DNA of 64,000 bases from Marinobacterium litorale DSM 23545 (GTDB taxonomy: Bacteria > Pseudomonadota > Gammaproteobacteria > Pseudomonadales > Balneatricaceae), in NCBI RefSeq assembly GCF_000428985.1, contig NZ_AUAZ01000002.1, forward strand, positions 186,001-250,000. Direction: 5' to 3'. Shown here piece after piece: positions 26,107-36,182 of the stretch. Each line of letters opens with the position of its first letter. The stretch's first letter is position 1. A program made the translations under genes and the position numbers. A model generated the notes under the pieces. It was not told the origin of the DNA. It did no database searches and was given only the letters and a program-made list of their open reading frames with translations.

Positions 26107-28682
26107 GCGCACCCAGTCTACATCTTGTGAGTGAGCGCCGGAGCGATCACTTAAGGCAGGCGCGATCGATCCTGTTTGTAGTCCTGGTGCTGCTTATGAT
26201 CACCACGCTGGGTTTGTGCTGGGGTATCTACCGCGACTACCAGAATACGCTGGAGCGCGCCGGCGAGCGCTTGCAGATTCAGCTGCGTGCCTATGCCAGC
26301 GCGATGGATATTGCTTTTCTGGGTGCCAGTCATTCATTGCAGAAAAGCCGGGACCTGCTTGAGCAACAGATCACCCCTGAAACCCTGGGCGGCGACATAC
26401 GTCCGGCTTTGCTGACCCACCTGCTGGAGTCCACCTACGTCGACGGATTGACCATCTACAACCGTCGTGGCCGAGTTGTCCTTGCGGTAGGTAACCGGGA
26501 ATCCGCATACCGGGAGATGCCGCCGTGGGTTGCACGTTCGCTGGTACAGAATAATCAGTCTGTCATCGGCTCCAGCGATGGCCGTATTGGTGTAACGCAG
26601 CTCATCAACGGCGCTGATGGCGCCCCCTGGGGGGTGGTTGTCGCCGTCATCAACAATGAAGCCGTTGCCAACCGGTTGGAAAGCGGTGACGGGTTCCGGC
26701 AACAGAATCTCATGTTGCTTGATGCGGAAAACCGGCCTGTCGGTGACCGTTCAACCATGGCTAAAATCCGGACCACGGTGGAATCCTTCCAGAACGAGGA
26801 GCAGTTCTCGCTCAGTGGAACCCGGGTGAATCTGGACGGCGATTATCTCTATGTACTGCGGCAACTGGAGCAGCAGCCGATCCGGGCCTTTGCCTTCACC
26901 CGCCGCTCTGATGCACTGCAGACCTGGGAATCACGCACGGCAGGGGCGCTGGCGGCGGCGCTGGCGATCTGGTTGATTTCGTTCTTTTTCCTTCGATACT
27001 GGCGCATGAATGCGCTGCGTGAGCACCGTGTAGCGAACGACCTCTCGCACCTGTACCAGGCGATTGATCAGATGCCATCTTCGATCTTGATCACTGACCT
27101 GGATAGCCGAATTATCTATGCCAATGCCGCCTATCTCGAGCGCAGCGGCTATCGAGCAGAGCAGGTGGTTGGAGAGAAACCGTCAATTCTGTCATCGGGC
27201 AAAACCCGGCCGGATGTGTACCGTTCGCTCTGGCGTCAGCTACGCAAGGGCATGGCCTGGGAGGGAGAGTTCATCAACCGACTCGCGAATGGTCAGGAGG
27301 TTATTGAACAGGCGTTGATTACCCCGGTGAGGGACCTGGACGGCTCTATTTCCAGTTACTTTGCGATCACCAGCGATATCACCCGCCGCCGCGAGTCTGA
27401 AGAACGGCTGTTTCGCTATGAGGAAATTGTTAACGCCTCGACCGAGCTGCTCGCCCTGATCGACCGGGAGTATATCTATCTGCAGGTTAACAAAGCCTAT
27501 CTCGATTATCACGGCTTTGATCGTACCCAGATCGAAAGCCACTCGATTCGTGATTTGTGGGGCAGCGAGGTTTTCGAGAACGTTATTCGGTCGAAGATGG
27601 ATCAGGCCTTTTCCGGAATGCCGGTGAGCTATGAAAGCTGGTTCGAATATCCCCGCAAAGGCTGGCGTTTCTGCAAAGTATCCGTTAACCCGGTAGTCAA
27701 TATACGGGGACGCATCGATTCGGCCGTTGTTACGATCTCCGATATCACGGATCGGCGACGTTCAGAAGAATCTTTGCGGATCAGTAAGCAGCGTTTCCGC
27801 ACGTTATCGGAGTTTGCGCCGCTGGGGATTTTCGAGACAGATTATAAAGGACGTAACATTTACGCCAATAAGCGGTGCGCGGATATATTCGGCCTGACTC
27901 CGCCGGAAATGAATGAATATGGTTGGGCGAGTGTGTTCCATGCAGATGATCAGCAACGGGTCTATGAGAGCTGGATGCGCTGCGTCCAGCGAGGTGATAA
28001 GGAATGGTCCGAACGCGTTCGTATCGTCGATGGCAATGAAATCAGATGGGTTCAGGGCGCAGCCAGGCGTCTTGATGGCGACTCGCCCGAGGATGCCCGC
28101 TATATCGGTATTGCACTTGATATCAGTGATGAGACAAACGCACGCAAACAGCTGGAGCAGAAAAACCGGGAGCTGGAGTACCTCTCTACAACGGACCGCT
28201 TAACCGGCTTGAATAACCGTGCCAACATGGACTCGCTGCTCCAGGCCGAAATCCAGCGCTATGAGCGCTATGGATCGGGGTGCGCTGTCATTATGCTGGA
28301 CGTGGACTATTTTAAGCAGGTGAACGATACCTGTGGTCATGCCGTTGGCGATCAGGTTTTGGTGACTATATCCAAGACCTTACGCAACAACACCCGCCGC
28401 AGTGATTATGTTGGCCGCTGGGGTGGTGAGGAGTTTCTGATTGTGTGCCCCCATACCAATCGGGATGGGGCCGTGAGCCTGGCAGAGTCGCTCAGGGAGC
28501 GTATCGACGAGGCGCAGTTCCCGGTTATTGGTCATCGTACCTGCAGCTTCGGTGTTGCCGAGTTGCAACCGGGAGATCAGCCCAAGGACATTCTCAAACG
28601 CGCTGATGATGCCCTGTATCTTGCCAAGAATAATGGACGCAACCGAGTAGAGTCCGAAACCCCGCCCAAGACTCAGGAGTGA
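26103..28682 (+). CDS. membrane diguanylate cyclase with three PAS domains
   Basis: An 859-residue sensor. Membrane helices at about 21-43 and 278-298 bracket a periplasmic domain of about 235 residues with a Cache/DISARM-like fold. Then come three PAS domains at roughly 313-430 (MPSSILITDLDSRIIYANAA), 431-550 (YLQVNKAYLDYHGFD) and 555-680 (FAPLGIFETDYKGRNIYANK), and a GGDEF domain at about 690-850. The active site GGEEF is intact and a product-inhibition RxxD (RRSD) precedes it. It starts inside the stop codon of the TRAP-type binding protein, a strong hint that the two products act together: ligand-bound DctP-like protein would signal through the periplasmic domain to c-di-GMP synthesis. 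Confidence 0.9.
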   Translation: MSAPSLHLVSERRSDHLRQARSILFVVLVLLMITTLGLCWGIYRDYQNTLERAGERLQIQLRAYASAMDIAFLGASHSLQKSRDLLEQQITPETLGGDIRPALLTHLLESTYVDGLTIYNRRGRVVLAVGNRESAYREMPPWVARSLVQNNQSVIGSSDGRIGVTQLINGADGAPWGVVVAVINNEAVANRLESGDGFRQQNLMLLDAENRPVGDRSTMAKIRTTVESFQNEEQFSLSGTRVNLDGDYLYVLRQLEQQPIRAFAFTRRSDALQTWESRTAGALAAALAIWLISFFFLRYWRMNALREHRVANDLSHLYQAIDQMPSSILITDLDSRIIYANAAYLERSGYRAEQVVGEKPSILSSGKTRPDVYRSLWRQLRKGMAWEGEFINRLANGQEVIEQALITPVRDLDGSISSYFAITSDITRRRESEERLFRYEEIVNASTELLALIDREYIYLQVNKAYLDYHGFDRTQIESHSIRDLWGSEVFENVIRSKMDQAFSGMPVSYESWFEYPRKGWRFCKVSVNPVVNIRGRIDSAVVTISDITDRRRSEESLRISKQRFRTLSEFAPLGIFETDYKGRNIYANKRCADIFGLTPPEMNEYGWASVFHADDQQRVYESWMRCVQRGDKEWSERVRIVDGNEIRWVQGAARRLDGDSPEDARYIGIALDISDETNARKQLEQKNRELEYLSTTDRLTGLNNRANMDSLLQAEIQRYERYGSGCAVIMLDVDYFKQVNDTCGHAVGDQVLVTISKTLRNNTRRSDYVGRWGGEEFLIVCPHTNRDGAVSLAESLRERIDEAQFPVIGHRTCSFGVAELQPGDQPKDILKRADDALYLAKNNGRNRVESETPPKTQE

Positions 28683-28771
28683 TCACGGTGTTATTCGGTC
28701 AAACGGCCAGAGACTAATCCCACGCGTGTGGGAGCCCCGTCTACACTCAAGAGGGTTATTAGACGGAAGAG

Positions 28772-29803
28772 GTGTTTTTGGATCTGAGTAGTTGGACATT
28801 AGCGGCAAGTATCGCACTTTTTACGGGCTGTGCCCTGGTCATTGCGGTGTTCGGTACTCGAATCACGGGTGTTGTCGACCAGTTGGCGGATCGCACGGGC
28901 GTTGGTGAAGCGGTAGCCGGTGCTATTTTGCTGGGTGCCGCGACGTCGCTCTCCGGTTCTGTTCTATCGGTCACGGCGGCCTGGAACGGGCATCCCACGC
29001 TAGCGGTCAGCAACGCGATTGGCGGCATCGCCGTGCAGACCGTGTTTCTTGCCGTAGCGGACCTTTTTTACAGAAGAGCCAATCTGGAGCACGCCGCTGC
29101 TTCGGCGCCAAATATGCTGCAGAATGCGCTGCTGATCGCATTGCTAAGCCTGATTTTGCTGGGCCCTATTACCCCTGATATCAGTCTCTATTCAATCCAC
29201 CCTGTCAGTATCGTCCTGCTCGTCTTTTATATATACGGCATCAAGCTGGTGCAAAGAGCGTGGAACCAACCTATGTGGCAGCCATCCCGCACCCGCGAGA
29301 CCCGGGAGGACAAGCCGGAACAGCGAAATACGCGTATTTCGCTCTCTCGTCTTTGGGGGGAATTCCTGATCCTGATGGCGATTCTCGGCATCGCAGGGTG
29401 GTGGCTTGAGCCTGCCGCTGCCAATATCGCTCGTGATACGGGTCTTGATGAAACTGCCGTCGGCATCCTGCTAACCGCGATCAGCACCTCTATTCCGGAG
29501 CTGGTCACATCCGTTGCGGCAGTGCGTCGGGGAGCGCTCACCTTGGCAGTGGGCGGTATTATTGGCGGTAATGCGTTCGATACCCTGTTTACGGCCGCAT
29601 CCGATATCGCATACCGCGATGGCTCTATCTACCATCATATATCAGAGCAAACCATCGTCTGGCTGGTCCTGACGCTACTGATGGCGGCCGTGCTGATGAT
29701 GGGGCAGATCCGCCGACAGGAGCATGGCCCGGGTGGAATCGGTTTTGAGAGCAGTGGCGTGATGGTGATCTATCTGGTGGGCATCGTACTGATGTTTATC
29801 TAG
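28772..29803 (+). CDS. Ca2+/cation antiporter (CaCA) family
   Basis: A 343-residue membrane protein with two inverted five-helix repeats. The alpha-repeats are recognisable: GVGEAVAGAILLGAATSLSG in the first half and GLDETAVGILLTAISTSIPE (with LVTSVAAVRRG) in the second. These carry the ion-binding acidic and polar residues of Na+/Ca2+ or H+/Ca2+ exchangers, although the first repeat has S-L-S-G where canonical members have S-x-P-E; this loss is unusual. A charged cytoplasmic linker (about 170-190) joins the halves. The start is GTG at 28772 behind GAAGAG; TTG at 28778 is an alternative. Confidence 0.82.
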   Translation: MFLDLSSWTLAASIALFTGCALVIAVFGTRITGVVDQLADRTGVGEAVAGAILLGAATSLSGSVLSVTAAWNGHPTLAVSNAIGGIAVQTVFLAVADLFYRRANLEHAAASAPNMLQNALLIALLSLILLGPITPDISLYSIHPVSIVLLVFYIYGIKLVQRAWNQPMWQPSRTRETREDKPEQRNTRISLSRLWGEFLILMAILGIAGWWLEPAAANIARDTGLDETAVGILLTAISTSIPELVTSVAAVRRGALTLAVGGIIGGNAFDTLFTAASDIAYRDGSIYHHISEQTIVWLVLTLLMAAVLMMGQIRRQEHGPGGIGFESSGVMVIYLVGIVLMFI

Positions 29804-29816
29804 TCATCTGTTGGCA

Positions 29817-30488
29817 TTAATCACGGGTAAACCAGATATCGCCGTACCAGGCCCTGGCCTCCAGTCCGGTATTATCGGTGTCGGTCATGATCGCGACCGC
29901 ATCCACAGCATCAGGCTCTTCACCAAACAGACGGCGATAATCCGAGCGAACGTCACGTTTCTCCAATACCCACTGACCCTCCGGCGTTTCTTCGGAGCGA
30001 ACAGCGATCATACGCGCGTTAGTGGTATAGGCGTTGGGCCAGACAGCACCTTTGGGCTGCGAGCTTGCCCACACGTAGTTGATCGCGCGGGTACGCCAGA
30101 AAAATGCGCCGCCGGAAAATACCACGTAAATCCGTGCGGCATAGTCATCCCCGGCCTTGCTTTGCTCGTTAAAATCGCCTGGCAGCGGCTTTTCAAGCTT
30201 CCAGGACCAGTTAAGTATCGGGGTCTGCTGCAGATCGATGCGGCGTTCAAGGTACAGGCCCGAAGCGGTGCCCTGGCTGAGAGCCCTCAGGCCCGTTTTA
30301 TGGGTGTCGGTTTCAAGCCGGTATTCGGTATTGCCCTCGAACGATTTTAACTCCCATCCCTCCAGATTCCCTTCAGAAAACCGGGCGATGTTGACCCGCT
30401 CATTATCCGCGCTGAGGGGAAGGGAAAGGGTCAGTGCAACCAAAATTCCGCCGATGCGCGAAATATCGGTCGCACCGAATACACGCAT
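29817..30488 (-). CDS. DUF3047 protein, exported
   Basis: A 223-residue protein with a hydrophobic N-terminus that is a probable signal peptide (IGGILVALTLSLPLSA). The DUF3047 body is clear: PILNWSWKLEKPLPGDFNE, AARIYVVFSGGAFFWRTRAI, and the end DAVAIMTDTDNTGLEARAWY. The family is beta-rich and periplasmic, of unknown function. It starts three bases after the metH stop on the same strand and is very probably cotranscribed with metH, though no functional link is known. Confidence 0.83.
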   Translation of the reverse strand: MRVFGATDISRIGGILVALTLSLPLSADNERVNIARFSEGNLEGWELKSFEGNTEYRLETDTHKTGLRALSQGTASGLYLERRIDLQQTPILNWSWKLEKPLPGDFNEQSKAGDDYAARIYVVFSGGAFFWRTRAINYVWASSQPKGAVWPNAYTTNARMIAVRSEETPEGQWVLEKRDVRSDYRRLFGEEPDAVDAVAIMTDTDNTGLEARAWYGDIWFTRD

Positions 30489-30491
30489 GGC

Positions 30492-33400
30492 TTACCCCTG
30501 CTCCGGCTCGTAACCCAGGTTGGGTGCCAGCCAGCGTTCGGCTTCCTCCATGGTCATGCCTTTACGCTTGGCGTAGCTTTCCACCTGGTCTTCGCTGATT
30601 TTGGCGACACCGAAGTAGGTGGCATCCGGGTGACTGAAGTACCAGCCGCTGACCGCTGCGGTCGGCAGCATGGCGAAGCTGTCGGTCAACGTCATGCCGG
30701 CGTTATGTTCCACATCGAGCAACTCCCACAATAGCGCTTTCTCGGTGTGATCCGGGCAGGCCGGGTAACCCGGTGCCGGGCGGATACCGGTGTAGCGCTC
30801 GCGGATCAGGTCGTCGTTGTCAAAGCACTCGTCGGACGCATACCCCCAGAATTCCTTGCGCACCCGTTCATGCATGCGCTCGGCAAAGGCCTCGGCGAGA
30901 CGGTCTGCCAGCGCCTTAACCATAATGCTGTGGTAGTCATCGTGATCCGCTTCGAACTCGGCGACCATCTTGTCGATACCAATACCGGCGGTAACCGCGA
31001 AGGCTCCGATATAGTCCTCCTTGCCACTCTCTTTGGGTGCGACAAAATCGGACAGACAGATGTTCGGCTTGCCTTCGACTTTCTGCATCTGCTGGCGCAG
31101 GTGGTGCAGGCGCATCTGAACACCGTTGCGGCTGTCATCGATGTACAGTTCGATATCGTCATGGCCGATGGCGTTTGCCGGGAACAGACCGATGACAGCC
31201 CGCGCCCTGAGCTTCTTGTTGTCGATGATATCGCGCAACATCAGCTTGGCGTCTTCAAACAGTTTGCGTGCTTCCTCACCGACCACCTCGTCATCGAGGA
31301 TGCGCGGGAAGCGACCGGCCAACTCCCAGGATTGGAAGAAGGGCGTCCAGTCGATGTAGTGCGTCAATTCTTCCAGGTCGTAGTCTTCGAAAACGTGGAT
31401 GCCGGGCTGCGCAGGCTTGGGCGGTGTGTAGCCCTCCCAGTCGATCTGAAAGCGGTTTTCCCGGGCTGACTCGATGGTTACCCGGCGTTTGTCGTTCTGA
31501 CGGGCGGCATGACGTTCACGCACCGCCTGGTAGTCTGCCTTGATCTCCGCCACAAACGCCTCGCGTCGGCTCTCGGAGAGCAGGGCCGATGCCACGCCGA
31601 CCGAGCGCGAGGCGTTGGTCACGTGCACCACCTGGTTGTTCTTGTAGTTGGTCTCGATTTTTACCGCTGTATGCGCCTTGGACGTAGTGGCACCACCGAT
31701 CATAAGCGGAATGGTGAAGCCCTGACGTTGCATCTCTTTGGCCACATGGACCATTTCGTCCAGCGATGGCGTAATCAGGCCGGAAAGACCGATGATGTCC
31801 GCATTTTCATCACGGGCGGTCTGCAGGATCTTCTCGGCCGGGACCATGACGCCAAGGTCGATGATCTCGAAGTTATTACACTGCAGTACCACGCCGACGA
31901 TATTCTTGCCGATATCGTGTACGTCGCCTTTCACGGTGGCCATGATGACCTTACCGGCGGAGCTGCTGGCGTTACCGGCTTTCTCCTCTTCGATGAACGG
32001 CATCAGGTAGGCCACGGCCTTCTTCATGACGCGGGCGGATTTGACCACCTGCGGCAGGAACATCTTGCCGGAACCGAACAGGTCGCCGACGATGCCCATG
32101 CCATCCATCAGCGGGCCTTCGATCACCTGCAGCGGACGTTCATAGTTGTGGCGGCACTCTTCAATATCATCGTCGATGTAGTCGGCCACACCTTTCACCA
32201 GTGCGTGAGAGAGGCGCTCGTTGACCGGCCAGTCCCGCCACGCCAGATCCTGTTGCACCGAGGATTCGGAAGCGCCCCCACGGTACTTCTCGGCCAGTTC
32301 CAGCATCCGCTCGGTGCCATCTTCACGACGGTTAAGCACGATATCTTCCACGTGTTCACGCAGATCGTCGGGTAGGTCGTCGTAGATCGCCAGCTGACCG
32401 GCGTTGACGATCCCCATATCCATGCCCTGTTTAATGGCGTGGTACAGGAAGACACAGTGGATCGCCTCGCGTACCTTGTCGTTACCGCGGAAGGAGAAGG
32501 AAACGTTGGAGACCCCGCCTGATACCTTCGCGTAGGGCAGGTGTTTTTTGATCCAGCCGGTGGCGTTGATGAAATCCACGGCGTAGTTGTCGTGCTCTTC
32601 AATACCGGTAGCGATGGCGAAGATGTTGGGGTCAAAAATGATATCTTCCGGCGGGAAGCCGACCTTGTCGACCAGTACACGGTAGGAACGCTCACAGATC
32701 TCGATCTTGCGCTCATAGGTGTCTGCCTGGCCGGTTTCGTCAAACGCCATGACAACAACCGCCGCACCGTATAGACGGATCTTGCGCGCCTGCTCGATAA
32801 ACTTCGCTTCGCCTTCCTTGAGGCTGATGGAGTTAACCACACCCTTGCCCTGAATGCGCTTCAGGCCTTCTTCCATCACTTCCCACTTGGAGGAGTCGAG
32901 CATGACGGGTACGCGGGAGATATCGGGCTCGGACGCGATCAGGTTGAGAAAGCGGTTCATCGCTTCCACGGCGTCGAGCATCCCCTCGTCCATGTTGATA
33001 TCGATAATCTGAGCGCCGTTCTCGACCTGCTGACGGGCCACTTCAAGGGCCGTCTCATAATCGCCTTCCTTGATCAGACGACGGAAACGGGCCGAACCGG
33101 TGACATTGGTGCGCTCACCCACGTTAACGAACAGGGTCTGTGCGCCAATATTCATGGGCTCCAGGCCGGACAGGCGGCAATCCACAGCCAGCTCGGGTAA
33201 CTCGCGAGGTGCCTGATCCAGCAAGCCTTCGCGGATAACGCGAATATGTTCCGGCGTGGTACCGCAGCAGCCACCGACGATGTTGACCAGGCCAGACTGG
33301 GCCCACTCGCGGATCTCGTCGCGCATCTCCTCCGGCGTCTCGTCGTATTCTCCGAAGGCGTTGGGCAAGCCGGCGTTGGGGTGCACGGAGACGAAGGTAT

Positions 33401-34217
33401 CGGCCACGCGGGAGAGCTCTTCCACGTACTGGCGCAACTGTTTGGGACCGAGCGCACAGTTCAGGCCGATACTGATCGGGTTGGCATGACGGACTGAGTT
33501 CCAGAACGCTTCCGTGGTCTGGCCGGAGAGGGTACGACCGGAAGCGTCAGTGATGGTGCCGGAAATCATCACCGGCAAACGGATGTCATGATCCGCGAAA
33601 TACTGCTCGACCGCGAAGATCGCTGCCTTGGCATTGAGCGTATCGAAAATGGTTTCGATCAGGATAATATCCGCACCGCCTTCAACCAGGCCATCCACCG
33701 ACTCGGTATAGGCTTCGACCAACTGGTCGAACGTGATATTACGAAAGCCCGGGTCATTTACATCCGGTGAAATGGACGCCGTGCGGTTGGTTGGCCCGAG
33801 TACCCCGGCCACGTAGCGCGGCGTACCTGTCTGCGCAGCGACATCAGCGCAGACCTCCTTCGCCAACCGAGCGGCGACGACGTTGATCTCTCGCGAGAGC
33901 GACTCCATCTCGTAGTCAGCCATGGCAATCTGCGTGGCATTAAACGTGTTGGTCTCAACGATATCGGCACCGGCTTCCAGGTACTGCCGATGAATATCGC
34001 GGATCAGCTCCGGCTGGGTGAGCACCAGTAAGTCGTTATTACCTTTTACGTCCAGGTGCCAGTCCGCAAAGCGCTCGCCTCGGTAGTCTTCTTCGGCCAG
34101 GCCAAGAGACTGAATCTGGGTACCCATCCCGCCATCGAGGATCATGATGCGGTTTTTCAGGGTACTCTCTAGAGAGGAGCGCAGGGGCAGGGTATTCAGC
34201 AAAGTGGTATCGCTCAC
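30492..34217 (-). CDS. metH: cobalamin-dependent methionine synthase
   Basis: A 1241-residue full-length MetH, transferring methyl from 5-methyltetrahydrofolate to homocysteine through cobalamin. Homocysteine domain about 20-345 with zinc cysteines Cys254, Cys317 and Cys318; pterin domain about 360-640 ([14 protein letters not shown]); cobalamin cap and Rossmann domain about 660-900 with the lower-ligand His767 in [12 protein letters not shown]-dependent reactivation domain about 920-1235, including [11 protein letters not shown]. The start is GTG at 34217, with a weak ribosome-binding site; earlier in-frame ATGs are absent. The length is the family norm. I saw no B12-box riboswitch in the leader. 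Confidence 0.97.
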   Translation of the reverse strand: MSDTTLLNTLPLRSSLESTLKNRIMILDGGMGTQIQSLGLAEEDYRGERFADWHLDVKGNNDLLVLTQPELIRDIHRQYLEAGADIVETNTFNATQIAMADYEMESLSREINVVAARLAKEVCADVAAQTGTPRYVAGVLGPTNRTASISPDVNDPGFRNITFDQLVEAYTESVDGLVEGGADIILIETIFDTLNAKAAIFAVEQYFADHDIRLPVMISGTITDASGRTLSGQTTEAFWNSVRHANPISIGLNCALGPKQLRQYVEELSRVADTFVSVHPNAGLPNAFGEYDETPEEMRDEIREWAQSGLVNIVGGCCGTTPEHIRVIREGLLDQAPRELPELAVDCRLSGLEPMNIGAQTLFVNVGERTNVTGSARFRRLIKEGDYETALEVARQQVENGAQIIDINMDEGMLDAVEAMNRFLNLIASEPDISRVPVMLDSSKWEVMEEGLKRIQGKGVVNSISLKEGEAKFIEQARKIRLYGAAVVVMAFDETGQADTYERKIEICERSYRVLVDKVGFPPEDIIFDPNIFAIATGIEEHDNYAVDFINATGWIKKHLPYAKVSGGVSNVSFSFRGNDKVREAIHCVFLYHAIKQGMDMGIVNAGQLAIYDDLPDDLREHVEDIVLNRREDGTERMLELAEKYRGGASESSVQQDLAWRDWPVNERLSHALVKGVADYIDDDIEECRHNYERPLQVIEGPLMDGMGIVGDLFGSGKMFLPQVVKSARVMKKAVAYLMPFIEEEKAGNASSSAGKVIMATVKGDVHDIGKNIVGVVLQCNNFEIIDLGVMVPAEKILQTARDENADIIGLSGLITPSLDEMVHVAKEMQRQGFTIPLMIGGATTSKAHTAVKIETNYKNNQVVHVTNASRSVGVASALLSESRREAFVAEIKADYQAVRERHAARQNDKRRVTIESARENRFQIDWEGYTPPKPAQPGIHVFEDYDLEELTHYIDWTPFFQSWELAGRFPRILDDEVVGEEARKLFEDAKLMLRDIIDNKKLRARAVIGLFPANAIGHDDIELYIDDSRNGVQMRLHHLRQQMQKVEGKPNICLSDFVAPKESGKEDYIGAFAVTAGIGIDKMVAEFEADHDDYHSIMVKALADRLAEAFAERMHERVRKEFWGYASDECFDNDDLIRERYTGIRPAPGYPACPDHTEKALLWELLDVEHNAGMTLTDSFAMLPTAAVSGWYFSHPDATYFGVAKISEDQVESYAKRKGMTMEEAERWLAPNLGYEPEQG

Positions 34218-34543
34218 GTGTCGCTATCCATCCGGGTTAAAACTTTAGCCGCGCATTGTACTGCAAATGCACCATCGCTTGCCTGAGACTGCTTCATTTT
34301 TCTTTGAATATTGCTCACTTAGCGCGATAACCATGAGTCATTTATCTGTGTGCCTCAGGCGGGGAGTATCGTGCGTTCACACAAGGGGAGAACGGTCGTG
34401 ATTCTGGTCCGACTGGTCAGCATTGGTTCGAATCTGGCAACGAACGACGTAAACCTTGTATTATGTGCCTCGCTTTTTGAGCACACCGGCAACAATGATG
34501 CAATTCAGGTAGCCGGATTCACTTCTCAAACAAGGTGAAGGAC
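34218..34543. other. divergent intergenic region metH / panD
   Basis: This 326-base stretch has no convincing gene. On the metH side a TACAAT is a candidate -10 (34258 region). A GGTTCGAATC at about 34424-34433 resembles a tRNA T-loop, but flanking arms do not pair. No riboswitch-like structure was recognised. Confidence 0.5.
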
Positions 34544-34978
34544 ATGCTGCAGACGTTTCTTAAAGCCAAGTTGCACCGCGTTACCGTGACTCATGCCGAA
34601 CTCCACTACGAAGGCTCCTGCGCCATTGATGGCGACCTGCTCGACGCTTCCGGTATCCGTGAGTATGAGATGGTCCATATCTACAACATCAATAACGGCG
34701 AACGCTTCACCACCTATGCGATTCGAGCTGAAGAGGGCAGTGGTGTCATCTCAGTCAACGGCGCTGCCGCGCACAAGGCGAGCAAAGGTGACCTGCTGAT
34801 TATCGGTGCCTACGTTCAGCTGACCGAGCAGGAGATCAACAACTTTCAGCCCACCCTTTGTTACTTCGAAAATGCCCGCACCGATAACGGTATCGGCATC
34901 AGCGATGATGACCTGCGTGCCCGCAATAAAATGACCGGTATGAAGTCCGCAATCCCGGTCCAGACTGCCGATATGTGA
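34544..34978 (+). CDS. panD: aspartate 1-decarboxylase
   Basis: A 144-residue pyruvoyl enzyme making beta-alanine for pantothenate and CoA. The start is the ATG at 34544 behind AAGGTGAAGG; a GTG at 34535 is in frame but sits in that ribosome-binding site. The self-cleavage pair Gly24-Ser25 (in [13 protein letters not shown]) is at the canonical position, with Lys9, Tyr58-type tyrosine in FTTYAIRAE and [12 protein letters not shown] further on. The protein is longer than E. coli PanD (126) by about 18 residues at the C-terminus ([20 protein letters not shown]), of unknown role. It is not next to panB or panC. Confidence 0.95.
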   Translation: MLQTFLKAKLHRVTVTHAELHYEGSCAIDGDLLDASGIREYEMVHIYNINNGERFTTYAIRAEEGSGVISVNGAAAHKASKGDLLIIGAYVQLTEQEINNFQPTLCYFENARTDNGIGISDDDLRARNKMTGMKSAIPVQTADM

Positions 34979-35061
34979 CGGAATCTGTCCGGCCATGCTC
35001 TATTATTCGAGGATGTGAGCTCCTTGGGGAGCGTGGTCGGGAGTTAAACGCCCACGCCCGG

Positions 35062-35505
35062 TCAGCGCTCTAGTGCATCGGAAATGCGCTTGAGTACCGA
35101 CAGTGTGGTTTCAAGCTCGGCCTTTGAAACACCGGTTGAACGTTCCACTGCCCACCTCGATTGCTTCTCATCCAGCTTTGAATATACCGCTTTGCCGTGT
35201 TCTGAAAGCGTTATCAGCTTTGCGCGCTTGTGTTCGGGATTTTCATGAAGCAGTAAAAGGTCATCATTCTTCATGGCATCCACAAGGCGCTGCACCGCTT
35301 GCCGTGTTAACCCCATGCTTCTTGCTATCTGAGGTACGGTTTGCGGACCGCTGGATAAGGCTATGGCACCCAGCACCTTCCATCGAGCACTGCTAATACC
35401 GTACTCCGAACCCATACGGTCACCTTCGCTCACCAGCAGTCCGCCGAGCTTGAATACTTCCAGGACCACTTCCGTGAACACGGGGCCTTTTCGAGATTTA
35501 TCCAT
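35062..35505 (-). CDS. MarR-family transcriptional regulator
   Basis: A 147-residue winged-helix regulator. Recognition helix region GLTRQAVQRLVDAMKNDDLL and the wing ENPEHKRAKLITLSEHGK are typical of MarR. Start chosen at 35505 (MDKSRKG), because the longer frame from 35544 would run through the operator repeats; neither start has a strong ribosome-binding site. It is divergent from a small membrane protein gene, and two nearly identical CAACATGTTG-containing palindromes lie between them, so it probably represses itself and that gene. Its ligand is unknown. Confidence 0.88.
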   Translation of the reverse strand: MDKSRKGPVFTEVVLEVFKLGGLLVSEGDRMGSEYGISSARWKVLGAIALSSGPQTVPQIARSMGLTRQAVQRLVDAMKNDDLLLLHENPEHKRAKLITLSEHGKAVYSKLDEKQSRWAVERSTGVSKAELETTLSVLKRISDALER

Positions 35506-35524
35506 CTTCCGTAGCTCTAAATTT

Positions 35525-35546
35525 TGACAACATGTTGACAACATTG
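35525..35546. promoter_or_regulatory. MarR operator copy 1
   Basis: TGACAACATGTTGACAACAT carries a palindrome centred on CAACATGTTG plus a further CAACAT half-site. It recurs at 35563 with 20 of 22 bases identical. It lies just upstream of the MarR gene. Confidence 0.65.
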
Positions 35547-35562
35547 ATCACCAAACGCACAA

Positions 35563-35584
35563 TGACAACATGTTACCAACATTG
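35563..35584. promoter_or_regulatory. MarR operator copy 2
   Basis: Second copy of the palindrome (TGACAACATGTTACCAACAT), 38 bases from the first and 16 bases before the membrane-protein start, over its leader and close to the GGAGGA ribosome-binding site. Confidence 0.65.
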
Positions 35585-35600
35585 CTCGGAGGAGAAAACT

Positions 35601-36056
35601 ATGGCACTGCTACTCCATCGTTTTGCGGCATTAACCGCCATGTTTTGCATCGCTACATTTTTCTCGGCGACGATTTTGGTCGAGCTTTTCGGTTCCGCTG
35701 AATCTATCGCAGAGGTGAAAAGCTTAATCGTCTGGCCCGGCTTGGCGATTCTTGTACCTTCCATGGCGTTGACCGGGCGCAGTGGTTTCGCCCTGGGTAA
35801 ATCCAGAGGAGGGAGGCTGGTACAGCAAAAGAGAAGGCGAATGGTGTTTATTGCTACCAATGGCCTGCTGGTACTGATTCCCTGTGCTGTTTTGCTTGAT
35901 CGATGGGCAGCCTCCGGAGCTTTCGGTACGGAATTTTATATAGTTCAGGGGATAGAGCTGCTAGCCGGGGCGGTCAATCTGATTTTGATGGGAATGAATA
36001 TGAAATCGGGCCTCAAGATGAGGAAAAATTATCGGACGCCGGCATCCCTGACTTAG
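35601..36056 (+). CDS. small four-helix membrane protein under MarR control
   Basis: A 151-residue inner-membrane protein with hydrophobic helices at about 5-28 (AALTAMFCIATFFSATILVE), 42-60, 82-103 and 112-135. A basic loop GKSRGGRLVQQKRRR separates the halves. The ATG at 35601 has GGAGGA upstream; the frame is open from 35532 but crosses the operators. No family is recognised with confidence. The divergent MarR gene and shared operators suggest an inducible function, such as resistance to or efflux of a membrane-active compound; this is inference. Confidence 0.7.
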   Translation: MALLLHRFAALTAMFCIATFFSATILVELFGSAESIAEVKSLIVWPGLAILVPSMALTGRSGFALGKSRGGRLVQQKRRRMVFIATNGLLVLIPCAVLLDRWAASGAFGTEFYIVQGIELLAGAVNLILMGMNMKSGLKMRKNYRTPASLT

Positions 36057-36182
36057 TGGTAAGCTCACAAAGCCGGACTCAGCCCTAGGGGGAAACAGGG
36101 CAATGTCAATGGAACTTCGAACCGGTGTATTTCAGAATGAGGCAGTGACTTTAATTTCCTCTTCCGTGGACGCAGATAATAG

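Noticed and set aside
28715-28740. CCCAC/GTGGG hairpin after the three-PAS diguanylate cyclase
   Set aside because: Stem is short and there is no T-tract, so not called as a terminator.
31509-32375. 288-residue open frame opposite metH
   Set aside because: Antisense to the cobalamin domain of MetH, with His/Val/Gly composition of a shadow frame and no ribosome-binding site.
34218-34360. possible cobalamin riboswitch in the metH leader
   Set aside because: No B12-box or conserved helices found on either strand.
34420-34445. GGTTCGAATC resembling a tRNA T-loop
   Set aside because: Neither the T-stem nor acceptor or anticodon arms can be formed around it.
35505-35544. longer MarR start at 35544
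   Set aside because: Would place the operator repeat inside the coding region, and the extra residues (MLSTCCQNLELRK) do not look like MarR sequence.
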